Positions 16,196 through 25,659 are shown, counted from the first letter of the stretch. The stretch: 64,000 nt of DNA from Actinoplanes sp. N902-109 (GCF_000389965.1 NC_021191.1:4279501-4343500); one strand, 5' to 3'. Numbers and translations are program-made. Notes: generated from the letters alone by a model not told the origin.

Positions 16196-17791
16196 TCAAT
16201 GCGGCCGGGCCGACAGCAGATGGCTCACCTCCGGTGGCCCGTCGGCGAACGCCTGCGCGCGTTCCTCGATCGCCTGGTCCGTACCGGTCAGCCGGTCGGT
16301 GTGCTGGCGCAGGTGCTCCTCCCAGCTGGGCACCACGTAGGCCTCGACGAACCGCCCGGGCCGCTCACCGTCGCGGAACAGGCCCCACTGCACCGCCCCC
16401 GTCCGCAGCCGGCTGAGCCGTACCGACTCCATCGCCTCGACGAACGCCTCCTCGTGCGCCGCGCTGACCGGGTAGCTGGCCGTGACCAGCACCGGTCCCG
16501 CGGCCGGCGACGGCAGGGCGACGTGCGGCTCGGGCCAGAAAACGGCCGATTCGCGGTCGAGCCCCGACGTGTCGCGCATCGGCCACCGGCGCAGCGTCAG
16601 CACACCGGCCAGCATCAGCGTGCCCGCGGCGAGATGAGCGGCCACCAACCCGGTGGCGTCGGACAGCGCTCCCCAGATCAGCGCCCCGGCGGCCTGCCCA
16701 CCGGCGAAGACCATCTGGTAGACGCCGAGGCCGCGGGCCCGCACCCAGCTGGGCAGGAACAGTTGCATCGCCGCGTTGACGTTCGACAGCATCATGACCC
16801 ACGCGACGCCGGCCGGCAGCAGCGCCAGCACGACGGCGGCCTCCGAGCGCACCAGGGCCAGCACCACGAGCACCCCGGCGAACACCAGGCCGGCGATCAG
16901 CACCAGCCGGTTGGGTGACCAGCGGGCGCGCAACTGCGGGAGCAGGATCGCCCCGGCCACGGCACCGGCTCCGACGGCGCCGAGCAGCACCCCGTACCCG
17001 CCGGAACCGAGACCGAGACGCCGGCTGGCGACCAGCGGCAGCAGGGCCCACAGGGCGCTGCCGGGCACGAGGAACAACGCGGCACGCAGCAGGATCCGGC
17101 GCACGACGGGGGAGTGCCGCACGTACCGGCTGCCGGAGCGCACCGCCGCGGCGAACTGCTCGGGCGCGGTGGCCGTCTCCGGGATCGGGGAGCGCCAGCG
17201 CCACAGCACAACCGAGAAGATCACGAACGACAGGGTGTTGAGGCCGAAGACCACCCCGACGCCGGTACGGGCGACGAGCACCCCCGCGACCGCCGGTCCC
17301 ACGGCGCGGGCGAGGTTCATGCTGATCGCCCCGAGCGCCGAGGCGGACGCGAGCTGCGGGCGCGGCACGAGTTCCGGGATGATCGCCTGCCAGGCCGGCC
17401 CGGTCAGCGCCTGCCCGGCCCCGAGCGCGAACGTGAGTGTCAGCAGCAACGCCGGCGGCATGCGTTGCACGAGGGTCAACACGGTCAACACGACGCCCAC
17501 CGCGATCAGGAAGGCCTGCACGCCCAGCAACAGCCGGCGCCGGTCGAAGGTGTCGGCCAGCGCCCCGGAGGGCAGGGCCAGCAGCACGATCGGCAACGTG
17601 CTGGCCGTCTGCACGACGGCGACCAGGGTGTCCGTGCCGGACTGCTCGACCAGCAGCCATTGCGCGCCCACCGTCTGCATCCAGGTGCCGATGTTGCTGA
17701 CCAGCACGGCCAGCCAGAGGCTGCGGAAGGCGGCGATGCGCAGCGGCCCCCAGGCCGACGGCGCCACTGTCGGGGCGGTTGCGGCGGTCAC
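16196..17791 (-). CDS. MFS transporter (MFS_3 / enterobactin-exporter type) with C-terminal soluble domain
   Basis: 531 aa. Twelve hydrophobic segments span residues 20-400, opening with FRSLWLAVLVSNIGTWMQTVGAQW, the mark of the MFS_3 family, and with the GALADTFDRRRLL loop (MFS motif A) between TM2 and TM3. Residues from about 415 form a soluble part (VLVTASYPVSAAHEEAFVEAM...RRTGAVQWGLFRDGERPGRFVEAYVVPSWEEHLRQH) that resembles antibiotic-monooxygenase-like ferredoxin folds and is a regular extension in this family. Likely a proton-driven efflux protein; cargo unknown. It lies alone between the alcohol dehydrogenase and the sugar importer. Confidence 0.85.
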   Translation of the reverse strand: MTAATAPTVAPSAWGPLRIAAFRSLWLAVLVSNIGTWMQTVGAQWLLVEQSGTDTLVAVVQTASTLPIVLLALPSGALADTFDRRRLLLGVQAFLIAVGVVLTVLTLVQRMPPALLLTLTFALGAGQALTGPAWQAIIPELVPRPQLASASALGAISMNLARAVGPAVAGVLVARTGVGVVFGLNTLSFVIFSVVLWRWRSPIPETATAPEQFAAAVRSGSRYVRHSPVVRRILLRAALFLVPGSALWALLPLVASRRLGLGSGGYGVLLGAVGAGAVAGAILLPQLRARWSPNRLVLIAGLVFAGVLVVLALVRSEAAVVLALLPAGVAWVMMLSNVNAAMQLFLPSWVRARGLGVYQMVFAGGQAAGALIWGALSDATGLVAAHLAAGTLMLAGVLTLRRWPMRDTSGLDRESAVFWPEPHVALPSPAAGPVLVTASYPVSAAHEEAFVEAMESVRLSRLRTGAVQWGLFRDGERPGRFVEAYVVPSWEEHLRQHTDRLTGTDQAIEERAQAFADGPPEVSHLLSARPH

Positions 17792-17800
17792 CGCTGCTGA

Positions 17801-18631
17801 CTACCCCTTGCGGCCCTGAGTAGCCACCCCTTCGACGAAATAGCGCTGGCACACGAAAAACGCGATGACCATGGGTACGGTCGTGAGCACCGCCCCGGCC
17901 AGCACCACCTCCCACTGCGCCTCGCCGGCCTGGCCGAACTGGTCCAGGATCGACTTCATCCCGCGGGGCATCGTGAACAACTGCGGGTCACGCAGGTAGA
18001 TCAGCGGTTTGAGCAGGTCCGACCAGCTGGCCCGCAGCTCGAACACGAACGACACCAGCAGCGCCGGGCGGCACAGCGGCACCGCGATCCGCCAGAACAG
18101 CCGCCAATAGCCGGCGCCGTCGACGCGGGCGGCCTCGAACAGCTCGCGCGGCAGGCCGAGGAAGAACTGGCGGATCAGGAAGATGTAGAAGGCGCTGCCG
18201 AACAGGTTGCCGGCCCACAGCGGCACCTGTGTGGCAGCCAGCCCGAGCCGGTTCCAGATCAGGTACGTCGGGATCATCGTCACCGCCCCGGGCAGCATCA
18301 TCGTGCCCACGACCAGCGCGAACAGCGCGTTACGGCCGGGAAAGCGGAAGTAGCCGAAGCCGAACGCGACCACCGCGCTGGAGATCGTCACCGTGACCGC
18401 GGCGGCCAGCGCCACCACGACGCTGTTGACCAGCCAGGTCAGCACGGGTGCGGCCGACCAGATGGTGGCGTAGTTCTCCGGCGCCCAGTGGTGCGGCACC
18501 AGCGCGTTGTCGAAGACCTCGGGGCGTGGCTTGAGCGACGCGCTCACCAGCCAGGCGAACGGGTACCCGAAAACCACACCCGCGCCGGACAGCGCGACCC
18601 ACCACACCCACCGATGCCGGGACCGGACCAT
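17801..18631 (-). CDS. Carbohydrate ABC transporter permease (MalG/MsmG type)
   Basis: 276 aa, six membrane segments. The cytoplasmic EAA loop is seen as LFEAARVDGAGYWRLFWRIAVPLCRPAL, the contact site for the ATPase. The ATG at 18631 follows the stop of the other permease by five bases, so translation is coupled. It is the last gene of a three-gene operon (solute-binding protein, MalF-type, MalG-type). No ATPase gene is present; actinobacterial importers of this class commonly share a distant MsiK/MalK-type ATPase. Substrate is an oligosaccharide by family, possibly alpha-glucan products given the neighbouring glycosidases (inference). Confidence 0.9.
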   Translation of the reverse strand: MVRSRHRWVWWVALSGAGVVFGYPFAWLVSASLKPRPEVFDNALVPHHWAPENYATIWSAAPVLTWLVNSVVVALAAAVTVTISSAVVAFGFGYFRFPGRNALFALVVGTMMLPGAVTMIPTYLIWNRLGLAATQVPLWAGNLFGSAFYIFLIRQFFLGLPRELFEAARVDGAGYWRLFWRIAVPLCRPALLVSFVFELRASWSDLLKPLIYLRDPQLFTMPRGMKSILDQFGQAGEAQWEVVLAGAVLTTVPMVIAFFVCQRYFVEGVATQGRKG

Positions 18632-18636
18632 GCGTC

Positions 18637-19539
18637 TCACTCGCTCTCGTAGTGGACGAAGCGCCGGCTCAGCCGCACCTGCACCAGCGTGATCGCCACG
18701 ATGACCACGAACAGCAGCCAGGCCAGGGCCGACGCATAACCCATGTGCAGGAACTGGAACGCCTGCTGGAACAGGTAGACGACGTAGAACAGCGCGGCGT
18801 CGTTGCTGTACTGCTGTTGATTGGCGCTGCCGTAGAACGCCGTGTAGACCTCGTCGAAGGTCTGCAGACCGTTGATCGTGTTGATGATCAAGGTGAAGAA
18901 CAAGGCCCCGCTGATCATCGGTACGGTCACCGCGCGGAACCGGGCCCAGGGTGAAGCGCCGTCCATCTCGGCCGCCTCGTACAGATCGCGCGGCACGTCC
19001 TGCAGCGCGGCCAGGTAGATGATCACGGTGCTGCCCAGGCTCCACGCGCTCATCAGCACCAGGCCGGGCTTGATCCACGGACCGTCGGAGGTCCAGTCCG
19101 GGCCGGCCACCCCGAGCAGCCCCAGCGCCCGGTTGACCAGGCCGACCTGACCGTTGAACAGCAGCAGGAACAGCACCCCGACGGCCACCTTGGGGGTCAC
19201 CGTGGGCAGGTAGAAAACGGTGCGGAAGAACCCCGCCGAGCGGCGCCCGGCGCGCAGCAGCAGCAGCGCCAGGGCGAGCGCCACGGCCATGGTCAGCGGC
19301 ACGTGCAGCGCCGTGTAGATCAGCGTGTTGACCAGGCTCGCGCGCACCTTGCCGTCGCTGAGCACCTGCCGGTAATTGTCCGTGCCGACGAAGTCGGTGC
19401 TGGTCAGCACGTCGTAGTCGGTGAAGGACAGCACCAGGCTGGCCACCATCGGCCCGGCCAGGAACACCAGGAAACCGATCAGCCACGGTGACAGGAAGCT
19501 GAGCGCGGCCCACGTCTCGCGCCGCCGCACCGTCTGCAT
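18637..19539 (-). CDS. Carbohydrate ABC transporter permease (MalF/MsmF type)
   Basis: 300 aa with six membrane segments; the first is WAALSFLSPWLIGFLVFLAG, preceded by a basic N-terminus (MQTVRRRE). The EAA loop reads LYEAAEMDGASPWARFRAVTVPMI. Its ATG overlaps the stop of the solute-binding protein gene (ATGA), and its own stop is five bases before the next permease, a tightly coupled operon. It forms a heterodimer with the 17801 product in the cytoplasmic membrane. Confidence 0.9.
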   Translation of the reverse strand: MQTVRRRETWAALSFLSPWLIGFLVFLAGPMVASLVLSFTDYDVLTSTDFVGTDNYRQVLSDGKVRASLVNTLIYTALHVPLTMAVALALALLLLRAGRRSAGFFRTVFYLPTVTPKVAVGVLFLLLFNGQVGLVNRALGLLGVAGPDWTSDGPWIKPGLVLMSAWSLGSTVIIYLAALQDVPRDLYEAAEMDGASPWARFRAVTVPMISGALFFTLIINTINGLQTFDEVYTAFYGSANQQQYSNDAALFYVVYLFQQAFQFLHMGYASALAWLLFVVIVAITLVQVRLSRRFVHYESE

Positions 19540-20864
19540 CAGGAGCCGCTGCCGGCTTTGTCCAGCGCCGCCTGCGCCTCCCGCTGGGCCTGGTCGAGGG
19601 CCTGGGCCGGGCGTTGCCTGCCGTCCAGCACCCGGTTGACCGCGCCCTCCCAGGCCGCTCGGAACTCCTCACCGGCGGCCATGGCGGGCTCCGAGAACCC
19701 CGCTTCCTGCGTACGGAGCACGGTCTGCACGTCCGCACGGGGTCGCACAACGTCGCGGAAGATGACCTCGTCGGCGCGTTTGTTCCCGGTGAAGACGCCG
19801 GTGAACGGCTTACCCGCGGCTGTGCGCGCCGCCGCCCGGGCCTTGGCCGCGGCGATCCACGTCCGGCTGTCGGTCATCGTCTTGATCCAGCGGCAGGCCT
19901 GCTGGGCGTGCGGACTCCGGGCCGGGACGGCCCAGGCGTTCCCGGTGATCCAGTCGACAGGTTGACCATCGACATCGGTGACCGGCTTGACGTCAACCTT
20001 GACGCCGGGTGAGTTCTCGGCGAGCACGTTGAGATAGAAGTCCTCCATCGGGAACGCGCCGAGCTGGTCGACGGCGAACTGGTTCCTGGCGCCGAAGAAG
20101 TCGAACGAGTCGCGGAACGACTTGACCTTCGCCCAGCCGCCCTGGGCATCGATCAACCCGGTGGTGTACTCGAGGATCTCCACCACCTTGGGGTCGTTCA
20201 GCCGGGCGGTGCGCCCGTCCGGGCTGACCAGCGCGGTGCCGTTGGCCCGCGCCCACAGGGGCAGGAACTCGGGCAGCTTGGGGTCGAAACCGAGGCGCTG
20301 CAACCGGCCGCCGCTGAGCTTCGTCAGCTTGACGGTCGCCGCGCTCAGCGCCGCGTGGTCGGTGGTACTGAAGGCCGCCGGGTCGAGCCCGGCATCGGTG
20401 AACGCCTTGATGTTGAGCATGAGGAGCCGGTTGTTGTAGAAGTCGGGCAACCCGTAGAGCCGGCCGTTGAGCGTGGCCTCGGCGACTGCGGCCCCCCGGA
20501 ACTGGCTCATGTCGACGTGTTCGTTGCGCACGCAGTCGTCCAGCGGCATCAACGCCTTCTTGGCCGCGTAGGTGCCGAGCCGGCGCCGCTCCATGTAGAC
20601 CAGGTCGGGCGGGCTCCCGGAGGCCACCGCGGAGAGGAACTGCTGGGCGTTGAAGCTGCCCTCGGACGCCTTGGCCGCACTGGGCGCGATGGCGGCGTTC
20701 GCGGCGTCGAAGCGGGTCCTGGCGATCTCGTCACCGGTGCCGAACCCCATCATGGTCAGCGTCGCCGCGGCGTCCCCGGCCGAGCCGCCCACCCCGCCGC
20801 AGCCGGTGGCCAGCGCCAGCACCAGGACGGTTGCGGCAACTGCCCGTATTGACCGTGTCACCAT
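19539..20864 (-). CDS. Extracellular solute-binding lipoprotein of a sugar ABC transporter
   Basis: 441 aa. Lipoprotein signal: MVTRSIRAVAATVLVLALATGC with the lipobox LATGC. The mature part is a family 1 solute-binding protein: LTMMGFGTGDE at the first strand, FLSAVASGSPPDLVYMERR (typical substrate-cleft strand), LPDFYNNRLLMLN, DWITGNAWAVP, and PAMAAGEEFRAAWEGAVN near the end. It captures sugars outside the membrane for the two permeases encoded next. First gene of the operon; no adjacent LacI-type regulator or ATPase. Substrate unknown. Confidence 0.9.
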   Translation of the reverse strand: MVTRSIRAVAATVLVLALATGCGGVGGSAGDAAATLTMMGFGTGDEIARTRFDAANAAIAPSAAKASEGSFNAQQFLSAVASGSPPDLVYMERRRLGTYAAKKALMPLDDCVRNEHVDMSQFRGAAVAEATLNGRLYGLPDFYNNRLLMLNIKAFTDAGLDPAAFSTTDHAALSAATVKLTKLSGGRLQRLGFDPKLPEFLPLWARANGTALVSPDGRTARLNDPKVVEILEYTTGLIDAQGGWAKVKSFRDSFDFFGARNQFAVDQLGAFPMEDFYLNVLAENSPGVKVDVKPVTDVDGQPVDWITGNAWAVPARSPHAQQACRWIKTMTDSRTWIAAAKARAAARTAAGKPFTGVFTGNKRADEVIFRDVVRPRADVQTVLRTQEAGFSEPAMAAGEEFRAAWEGAVNRVLDGRQRPAQALDQAQREAQAALDKAGSGS

Positions 20865-21070
20865 GCGCAGAATATAGAAGAACCTCGATCACATCGCATC
20901 CCGGGGCGGGGACGTGCGATGAGGCGTTGCCAGGTCCTTACGGATGGACGTGGTTACCGGGCCGGCGACGTGCGCAATCGGCTGCCCCGGGAGCTGCCCG
21001 GCGGCATGCAGCAGCGGGGGCCCTGTGCCGGTGGCGGGCCAACGCCGAGCGGCACGGGCTGCTGATGGCC

Positions 21071-21721
21071 TCAGGACTCCTTCGTGAGCTTGAACGTGCT
21101 CTCCGCGGCGAACGTCCCGGAGTCCTCCGGCTCGTCGATGTACAGCTCGGTGCCGCGCCGGTGCACCACGTGGTCCGGGTAGTTCTTCGAGCGCAGCCGC
21201 ACCGTTCCGGCCCGCGTCCCGTCGTCCGGGCAGAACGTGGCGTCGTTCCGGAACAGCTCCGACCCGTCGTCGGCATCGAAGCGCAGCCGGTAGTCGAAGT
21301 GCCGCATGAACCGCCCGTCGTCGGTGCGGAAACTGAAGCAGGACTCGTCGGCCCGGCCCGCGACCACGGTCAGCACCAGTTTCTCGTCGGCCAGGGCGGC
21401 GTACCCGTCCTCGGTCGTCAGGAAGATCGTGGGGTCGTCACTGGGCGAGAGCAGCCATTGCCCGGCGGTCAGCCGGGCCGGTGGGGGAGCGGACGAGGCC
21501 GCGACCGGCGAGGGCGACGCGCTCACTGCCGCGGCGACCGGCTGCGCGGGGCTCGCGGTCGCCCGCCAGATCCCGTACGCAAGAGCCAGCACCGCGATGA
21601 TCCCCGCGCACACCGCAGCCGTCATCGCGGGGTGGGTCCGGGTGAGCAATCCCTGCCGGGGCTCGCGCACATCCACCCCGCCCCGCCCGTACACGGTCCC
21701 GGCCGGCTGCTCGTGCTTCAT
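21071..21721 (-). CDS. Membrane-anchored AbfB (CBM42) domain protein
   Basis: 216 aa from the ATG at 21721, preceded by AGGAGG about ten bases away. One membrane segment (residues 33-53) anchors it; a Pro/Ser/Ala linker follows. From about residue 85 it is an AbfB (CBM42, arabinofuranose-binding) beta-trefoil: WLLSPSDDPTIFLTTEDGY, FSFRTDDGRFMRHFDYRLRF, NDATFCPDDGTRAGTVRLRSKNYPDHVVHRRG. The ATFCP...S.NYPxxxxRH pattern is the family signature. There is no catalytic domain, so it probably binds arabinose-containing polymers or the organism's own surface glycan. Divergent from the methyltransferase gene; the 20865-21070 gap behind it shows nothing. Confidence 0.8.
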   Translation of the reverse strand: MKHEQPAGTVYGRGGVDVREPRQGLLTRTHPAMTAAVCAGIIAVLALAYGIWRATASPAQPVAAAVSASPSPVAASSAPPPARLTAGQWLLSPSDDPTIFLTTEDGYAALADEKLVLTVVAGRADESCFSFRTDDGRFMRHFDYRLRFDADDGSELFRNDATFCPDDGTRAGTVRLRSKNYPDHVVHRRGTELYIDEPEDSGTFAAESTFKLTKES

Positions 21722-21902
21722 CGGTGCTGGTCCTCCTGATCCGGTCAAAACGGCGAGAGTATCGCATGCCGGACCGGTGGCGACCATGGGCGTGGATGTC
21801 TTCTGGCCCGACCCGGATCCCACCAACCGGCTTGCATTGATGATGATCTCGCCCGGCGTCAGGATGGGAGGAGCCGCAACCGCACACCAATGAGGTGTTG
21901 AC

Positions 21903-22706
21903 GTGAGCCCAATGCCGGACAGTGACGTGCCGGACAATGACGTGACAGTGCCCCAGTCGGCCCGGATCTGGAACTACTGGCTGGGCGGCACCGACAATCT
22001 TCCCGCGGACCGCGCCGCCGGCGACGAGTACCGCGCCCTGTTCCCCACCATCGACCAGCTCGCCCGCGAGTCCCGGCAGTACCTGACCCGAGCCGTCCGC
22101 TTCCTCGCCGGCGAGGCCGGGATCCGTCAGTTCCTCGACGTCGGCGCCGGGCTGCCCGCCGTCGACAACACCCACCAGATCGCCCGGCGTGCGGCTCCCG
22201 GTGCCCGCGTGGTCTACGTGGACAAGGACCCGTACGTGCTGGAGCACGGCCGCACGATGCTGGCCCGCTCCCCGCAGATCTCCGCGATCTACCTCGCGGG
22301 CGATCTGCAGAACCCGCCGGGGATCCTGGCCATCGCCACCCGCGAGCTCGACCTGGACGAGCCGGTGGCGCTGATCCTCAACGGGGTGCTCGGCCACATC
22401 CCCAGCACCGCCGAGGCGCGCGCCATCGTGTCCCGGCTGATGGGCGGCCTGCCGCCGGGCAGCTACGTGTCGATCAGCGACGGCACCCTCTCGGAGGTGC
22501 CCGGCCTGACCAAGGCGCAGGACCACTACAACAACGACACCGGCGCCGTGCCGTACATCCTGCGAACGCCGGAGGAGTTCACCTCCTTGTTCACCGGGCT
22601 CGACCTCGTGCCACCGGGCATCGTCGAGTGCCATCGGTGGCGTCCCGACCCGGACGGCGGCGCCGCGGTGGGCAACCAGCTCGGTGGCATCGGCCGCAAG
22701 CCGTGA
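21903..22706 (+). CDS. SAM-dependent methyltransferase, DUF574 (SAV2177) family
   Basis: 267 aa from a GTG at 21903 with GAGGTG upstream. The N-terminal SARIWNYWLGGTDNLPADRAAGDE motif is diagnostic of the DUF574 family, very abundant in mycelial actinobacteria. SAM-binding FLDVGAGLPAVDNTHQIA and VVYVDKDPYVLEH follow, then VALILNGVLGH. Substrates of this family are unknown; a link to development or secondary metabolism is often assumed. The NCS2 permease follows after 18 bases, so cotranscription is likely. Confidence 0.88.
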   Translation: MSPMPDSDVPDNDVTVPQSARIWNYWLGGTDNLPADRAAGDEYRALFPTIDQLARESRQYLTRAVRFLAGEAGIRQFLDVGAGLPAVDNTHQIARRAAPGARVVYVDKDPYVLEHGRTMLARSPQISAIYLAGDLQNPPGILAIATRELDLDEPVALILNGVLGHIPSTAEARAIVSRLMGGLPPGSYVSISDGTLSEVPGLTKAQDHYNNDTGAVPYILRTPEEFTSLFTGLDLVPPGIVECHRWRPDPDGGAAVGNQLGGIGRKP

Positions 22707-22724
22707 CGGCCGTCGCGGGGCGCA

Positions 22725-24320
22725 GTGATCGAGGACTTGCCCAGCTCGGGGCTGCGCACCGGACGCGCTTGCCCCGGCCGGCCCGAAGCATCGATCACCG
22801 TGGACGGTGAGGTGCAGCCGGAGGCCGCGTTCGACGTCGGTTTTGACGACCGGGTCCCGGCTCCCCGGCTGCTGCTCTTCGGGGTGCAGCATCTGCTGAC
22901 GCTGTCGGCGATCTGGGTCTTCCCGGTGCTGATCGGCGTCTCGCTCGGCGTCGGGCGGTCCGACGTCACCCACATGATCCAGGCGTCGTTCCTGCTGACC
23001 GGCATCGTCACGGTGCTGCAGTCCAGCCGCATCGTCCGGCTGCCGATCGTGCAGGGACCCACCGCTGCGTTCTTCGCGGCGATCCTGGTGGCCGGTTCGA
23101 CGTACGGCCTCGACGTGGCGTTCGGCTCGATGGTGGTGGCCGGTCTCGTCTTCCTGCTGCTGTCGATCCCCGCCGGCCGGCTCGGGGTGCTGATCCACGT
23201 GGTCCGCTTCGCCACCGATCCGCTGGTGTTCGGCACGCTGTGCATCATCATCGGCGCTCAGCTGGCCACGCTCGGGTTGCCGGGCTGGTTCGGCGCCGAG
23301 GGAGAGCGCGGCTACGGCTGGCACCTCTTCTGGATCGGCCTGGTCACGTTGACTGTCGTGTTGACATGTTTACTGCTGGGCGGCGATACAGTCGTCAAGC
23401 GTGCGGCGATACTGATCGGCATGATCGCCGGTTCGGTGCTGGCCGCGCTCACCGGCGTGTGGCGCACCCCGGACCTGTCGGGGGTCGCGCTGGTCGGGCC
23501 GCCCACGCTGCTGCCGTTCGGTTTCTCCGTACGCTGGCCCGTCGTCCTCCTGATGCTGCTGGCCTTCCTGGAATCGAGTGCCGAGGCGGTCGGGATGTAC
23601 ACCCTGGTGTCCCGCTGGGGTGGCGTCGACCTGTCGCGCCGGCGCATCACCCGCGGCCTGTTCACCGAGTACGCGGGCTCGGTGACCGGCGCGCTGTTCG
23701 GCGGTGTCGGCACGGCCACGTACCCGGAGAACGCCGGCATCGTCCGGGTCTCCCGGATCGGCAGCCGCTTCGTCACGATGACCGCCGGCGGCATCGCCAT
23801 CGCGCTGGCCTTCCTGCCCGTGCTCAGCTCCTTCGCCGCGGCCCTGCCCAGCGCGGTGCTGGCAGCCGCCTCCACGGTCCTGTTCGGCATCATCGCCATG
23901 AGCGGTGTCCAGATGATGCGCTCAGTCACCTGGGACGACCTCAACATGACGGTCGCTGCCACCGCGCTCATCCTCGCGCTCGGCGGGCAGTGGCTGCCCG
24001 AGGCGATGGTCGCCGGCCTGCCGGAATGGCTCAAGGCCGTCGTCACCACCCCGATGATGGTCGGCGCGGTGCTGCTGATCCTGCTCAACGCCACGGTGAA
24101 CCACGGCCTGCGCCCGCTGCTGGCCCGGCGGACGGCCGCTGCGGCTGATCGCGTTGCGGCGCACGGTTCCGAGGGGGATCGCGTTGTGGCGGACCGTTCC
24201 GCGGTGGATCGCGTTGCGGCGGACCGTTCCGAGGGGGATCGCGTTGCGGCGGATGGCTACGAGGGGGATCGAGCTGCGGCGGACGGCTCCGTGGCGGGTC
24301 CGTCCCCGGCGGATCCGTGA
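22725..24320 (+). CDS. NCS2 family nucleobase permease with repetitive C-terminal tail
   Basis: 531 aa from a GTG at 22725 (no strong ribosome site; a later GTG near 22800 is possible). About twelve to fourteen hydrophobic segments from residue 48 on. Seen: FGVQHLLTLSAIWVFPVL, IVQGPTAAFFAAIL, FLESSAEAVGMYTLVSRWGG with the substrate Glu of the family, and GGVGTATYPENAGIVRVSRIGSR, the NAT signature region. Imports uracil, xanthine or a related base with a cation. Residues about 475-524 are five 10-residue repeats (DRVAADRSEG type) in a charged tail. It lies before a DUF1989 gene, hinting at use of a nitrogen-rich substrate. Confidence 0.87.
   Translation: MIEDLPSSGLRTGRACPGRPEASITVDGEVQPEAAFDVGFDDRVPAPRLLLFGVQHLLTLSAIWVFPVLIGVSLGVGRSDVTHMIQASFLLTGIVTVLQSSRIVRLPIVQGPTAAFFAAILVAGSTYGLDVAFGSMVVAGLVFLLLSIPAGRLGVLIHVVRFATDPLVFGTLCIIIGAQLATLGLPGWFGAEGERGYGWHLFWIGLVTLTVVLTCLLLGGDTVVKRAAILIGMIAGSVLAALTGVWRTPDLSGVALVGPPTLLPFGFSVRWPVVLLMLLAFLESSAEAVGMYTLVSRWGGVDLSRRRITRGLFTEYAGSVTGALFGGVGTATYPENAGIVRVSRIGSRFVTMTAGGIAIALAFLPVLSSFAAALPSAVLAAASTVLFGIIAMSGVQMMRSVTWDDLNMTVAATALILALGGQWLPEAMVAGLPEWLKAVVTTPMMVGAVLLILLNATVNHGLRPLLARRTAAAADRVAAHGSEGDRVVADRSAVDRVAADRSEGDRVAADGYEGDRAAADGSVAGPSPADP
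24147..24296 (+). repeat. 30-bp in-frame tandem repeat, five copies
   Basis: Units start at 24147, 24177, 24207, 24237 and 24267 (GATCGCGTTG...). Each codes ten residues of the charged C-terminal tail of the NCS2 permease. Confidence 0.8.
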
Positions 24321-24362
24321 AGACGGCGGTGGCTACGGCAAGCCACAGGAAGGGGCCGGATC

Positions 24363-25361
24363 GTGCTGCGGATCAACAATCAGCAACGTGACTTTCTGCA
24401 AGTGGTCGTCGACCGTTCGCCCGAGCTCGGCGACGTCGCCGACCTGGTCCGGACCGCGCTGGCCGCTCCGGCGGTGCCCGTGCCTTCCTCGAGGACCGAG
24501 CCCCTGCCACCCCCTGCCCGCACGGCTGTCGCCGCTTACACCATCGCGCCCGGAACGGGGAAGGCCGTGCCGGTCCGGGCGGGCGAGGTCGTTCGGGTGA
24601 GCCAGATCGACGGGCAGCAGTGTGTCGACATGAACGTGTTCAACCTGAACAACCGGCATGAACGGCTGCACATCGGCCGGACCCGAGGACTTCAGGGGCC
24701 GCACCCCTCCACCGGTGACGTGTTGTGGTCCAACGCCCCGTGGGAGCGACCGATCATGGCGATTCTCGGCAGCACGACCCGCACCGACACGTACTTCCCG
24801 TTCTGCAGCCGCACCATCTACAGCGTGCTGTTCGGGTTGCACGACCGCACGAACTGCCAGGAGATCCAGAACGAGGCGCAACGCGAATACGGCCTGGCCC
24901 CGTGGGAGATCCACGAGTCGCTCAATCTGTTCATGGTCACCGCCATGCTGCCGTCCGGGGACGTGGTGATCGAGCGGAACGACTCCGGCCCGGGCGATTT
25001 CATCGAATTCCTGGCACTGCTCGATCTGCTCGTCGTGCCGAATGTGTGCGGCGACGACGTGACGAACTGCAGCAATTACGGTATGCGCCCGGTGCGGGTC
25101 ACGGTCGAGCGGAGCAGACCCGAGGATCGCCTGGCCGGTGCTGCGGCCCGGGACAAGGCCGTTCTGTTCGGCCTGCCGGGCTCGCGCCGGTTACCTGCCG
25201 GGGAGCCGTTGCAGGTCGACGCTCACTACGTACCCCATTTCCCGCATCTGCCGTTGCAGTCGATCGAGATGCCGGTGCCCCCGGACGATGGCCGCAACGA
25301 AGATCAACTGCGGGAAGCCGTGCTGGGATGGGCGGTCGCGCGGCTCGGCGTGTTCGGCTGA
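24363..25361 (+). CDS. DUF1989 (urea carboxylase-associated) family protein
   Basis: 332 aa from a GTG with AGGAAGGGG upstream. From residue about 60 it shows the DUF1989 pattern: GEVVRVSQIDGQQCVDMNVFN, SNAPWERPIMAILGSTT, NCQEIQNEA, GDFIEFLALLDLLVVPNVCGDDVTNCSNYG, with conserved Cys, Asp and His for metal binding. Relatives accompany urea or guanidine carboxylases, and the CgdA/CgdB pair of this family deiminates carboxyguanidine. A single protein with an extra 55-residue N-terminus is less typical. The upstream NCS2 permease fits a nitrogen-salvage role, but no carboxylase of the urea type is nearby. Confidence 0.8.
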   Translation: MLRINNQQRDFLQVVVDRSPELGDVADLVRTALAAPAVPVPSSRTEPLPPPARTAVAAYTIAPGTGKAVPVRAGEVVRVSQIDGQQCVDMNVFNLNNRHERLHIGRTRGLQGPHPSTGDVLWSNAPWERPIMAILGSTTRTDTYFPFCSRTIYSVLFGLHDRTNCQEIQNEAQREYGLAPWEIHESLNLFMVTAMLPSGDVVIERNDSGPGDFIEFLALLDLLVVPNVCGDDVTNCSNYGMRPVRVTVERSRPEDRLAGAAARDKAVLFGLPGSRRLPAGEPLQVDAHYVPHFPHLPLQSIEMPVPPDDGRNEDQLREAVLGWAVARLGVFG

Positions 25362-25386
25362 ACCGGCGGCTCCCGGTCCAGCCGCG

Positions 25387-25520
25387 GCTGCGGTTCAGGG
25401 TGTCGGGTCGATGTCGCTGCGGTTCACGGTGTCGGGTCGATGGCGCTGCGGTTCACGGTGTCGGGTCGATGGCGCTGCGGTTGATGGTGACGGGTCAACG
25501 TCGCTGCGGTTCACGGTGCC
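25387..25520. repeat. 29-bp non-coding tandem repeat, about 4.5 copies
   Basis: The string GCTGCGG recurs at 25387, 25416, 25445, 25474 and 25503, an exact 29-bp period with unit core GTGTCGGGTCGATG. It fills most of the 298-base gap between the convergent DUF1989 and lyase-like genes. There are no spacers, so it is not a CRISPR array, and 29 is not a multiple of three. Confidence 0.8.
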
Positions 25521-25659
25521 GCAACCGCCATCCGCGCCGGGGAAGGCACAGCCGAGCCGCACGACATATTCACGGCGTGCCCGGGGTGGCTGCCCAGGCC
25601 GTTTCAGCGTGCCCGGGAAAGTGGCTGCCCAGCTCCGGTGCCCCGCTCAGCGGCAGCAC

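Noticed and set aside
25387..25520. 29-bp repeats considered as a CRISPR array
   Set aside because: Repeats are directly adjacent without unique spacers, and no cas gene is present.
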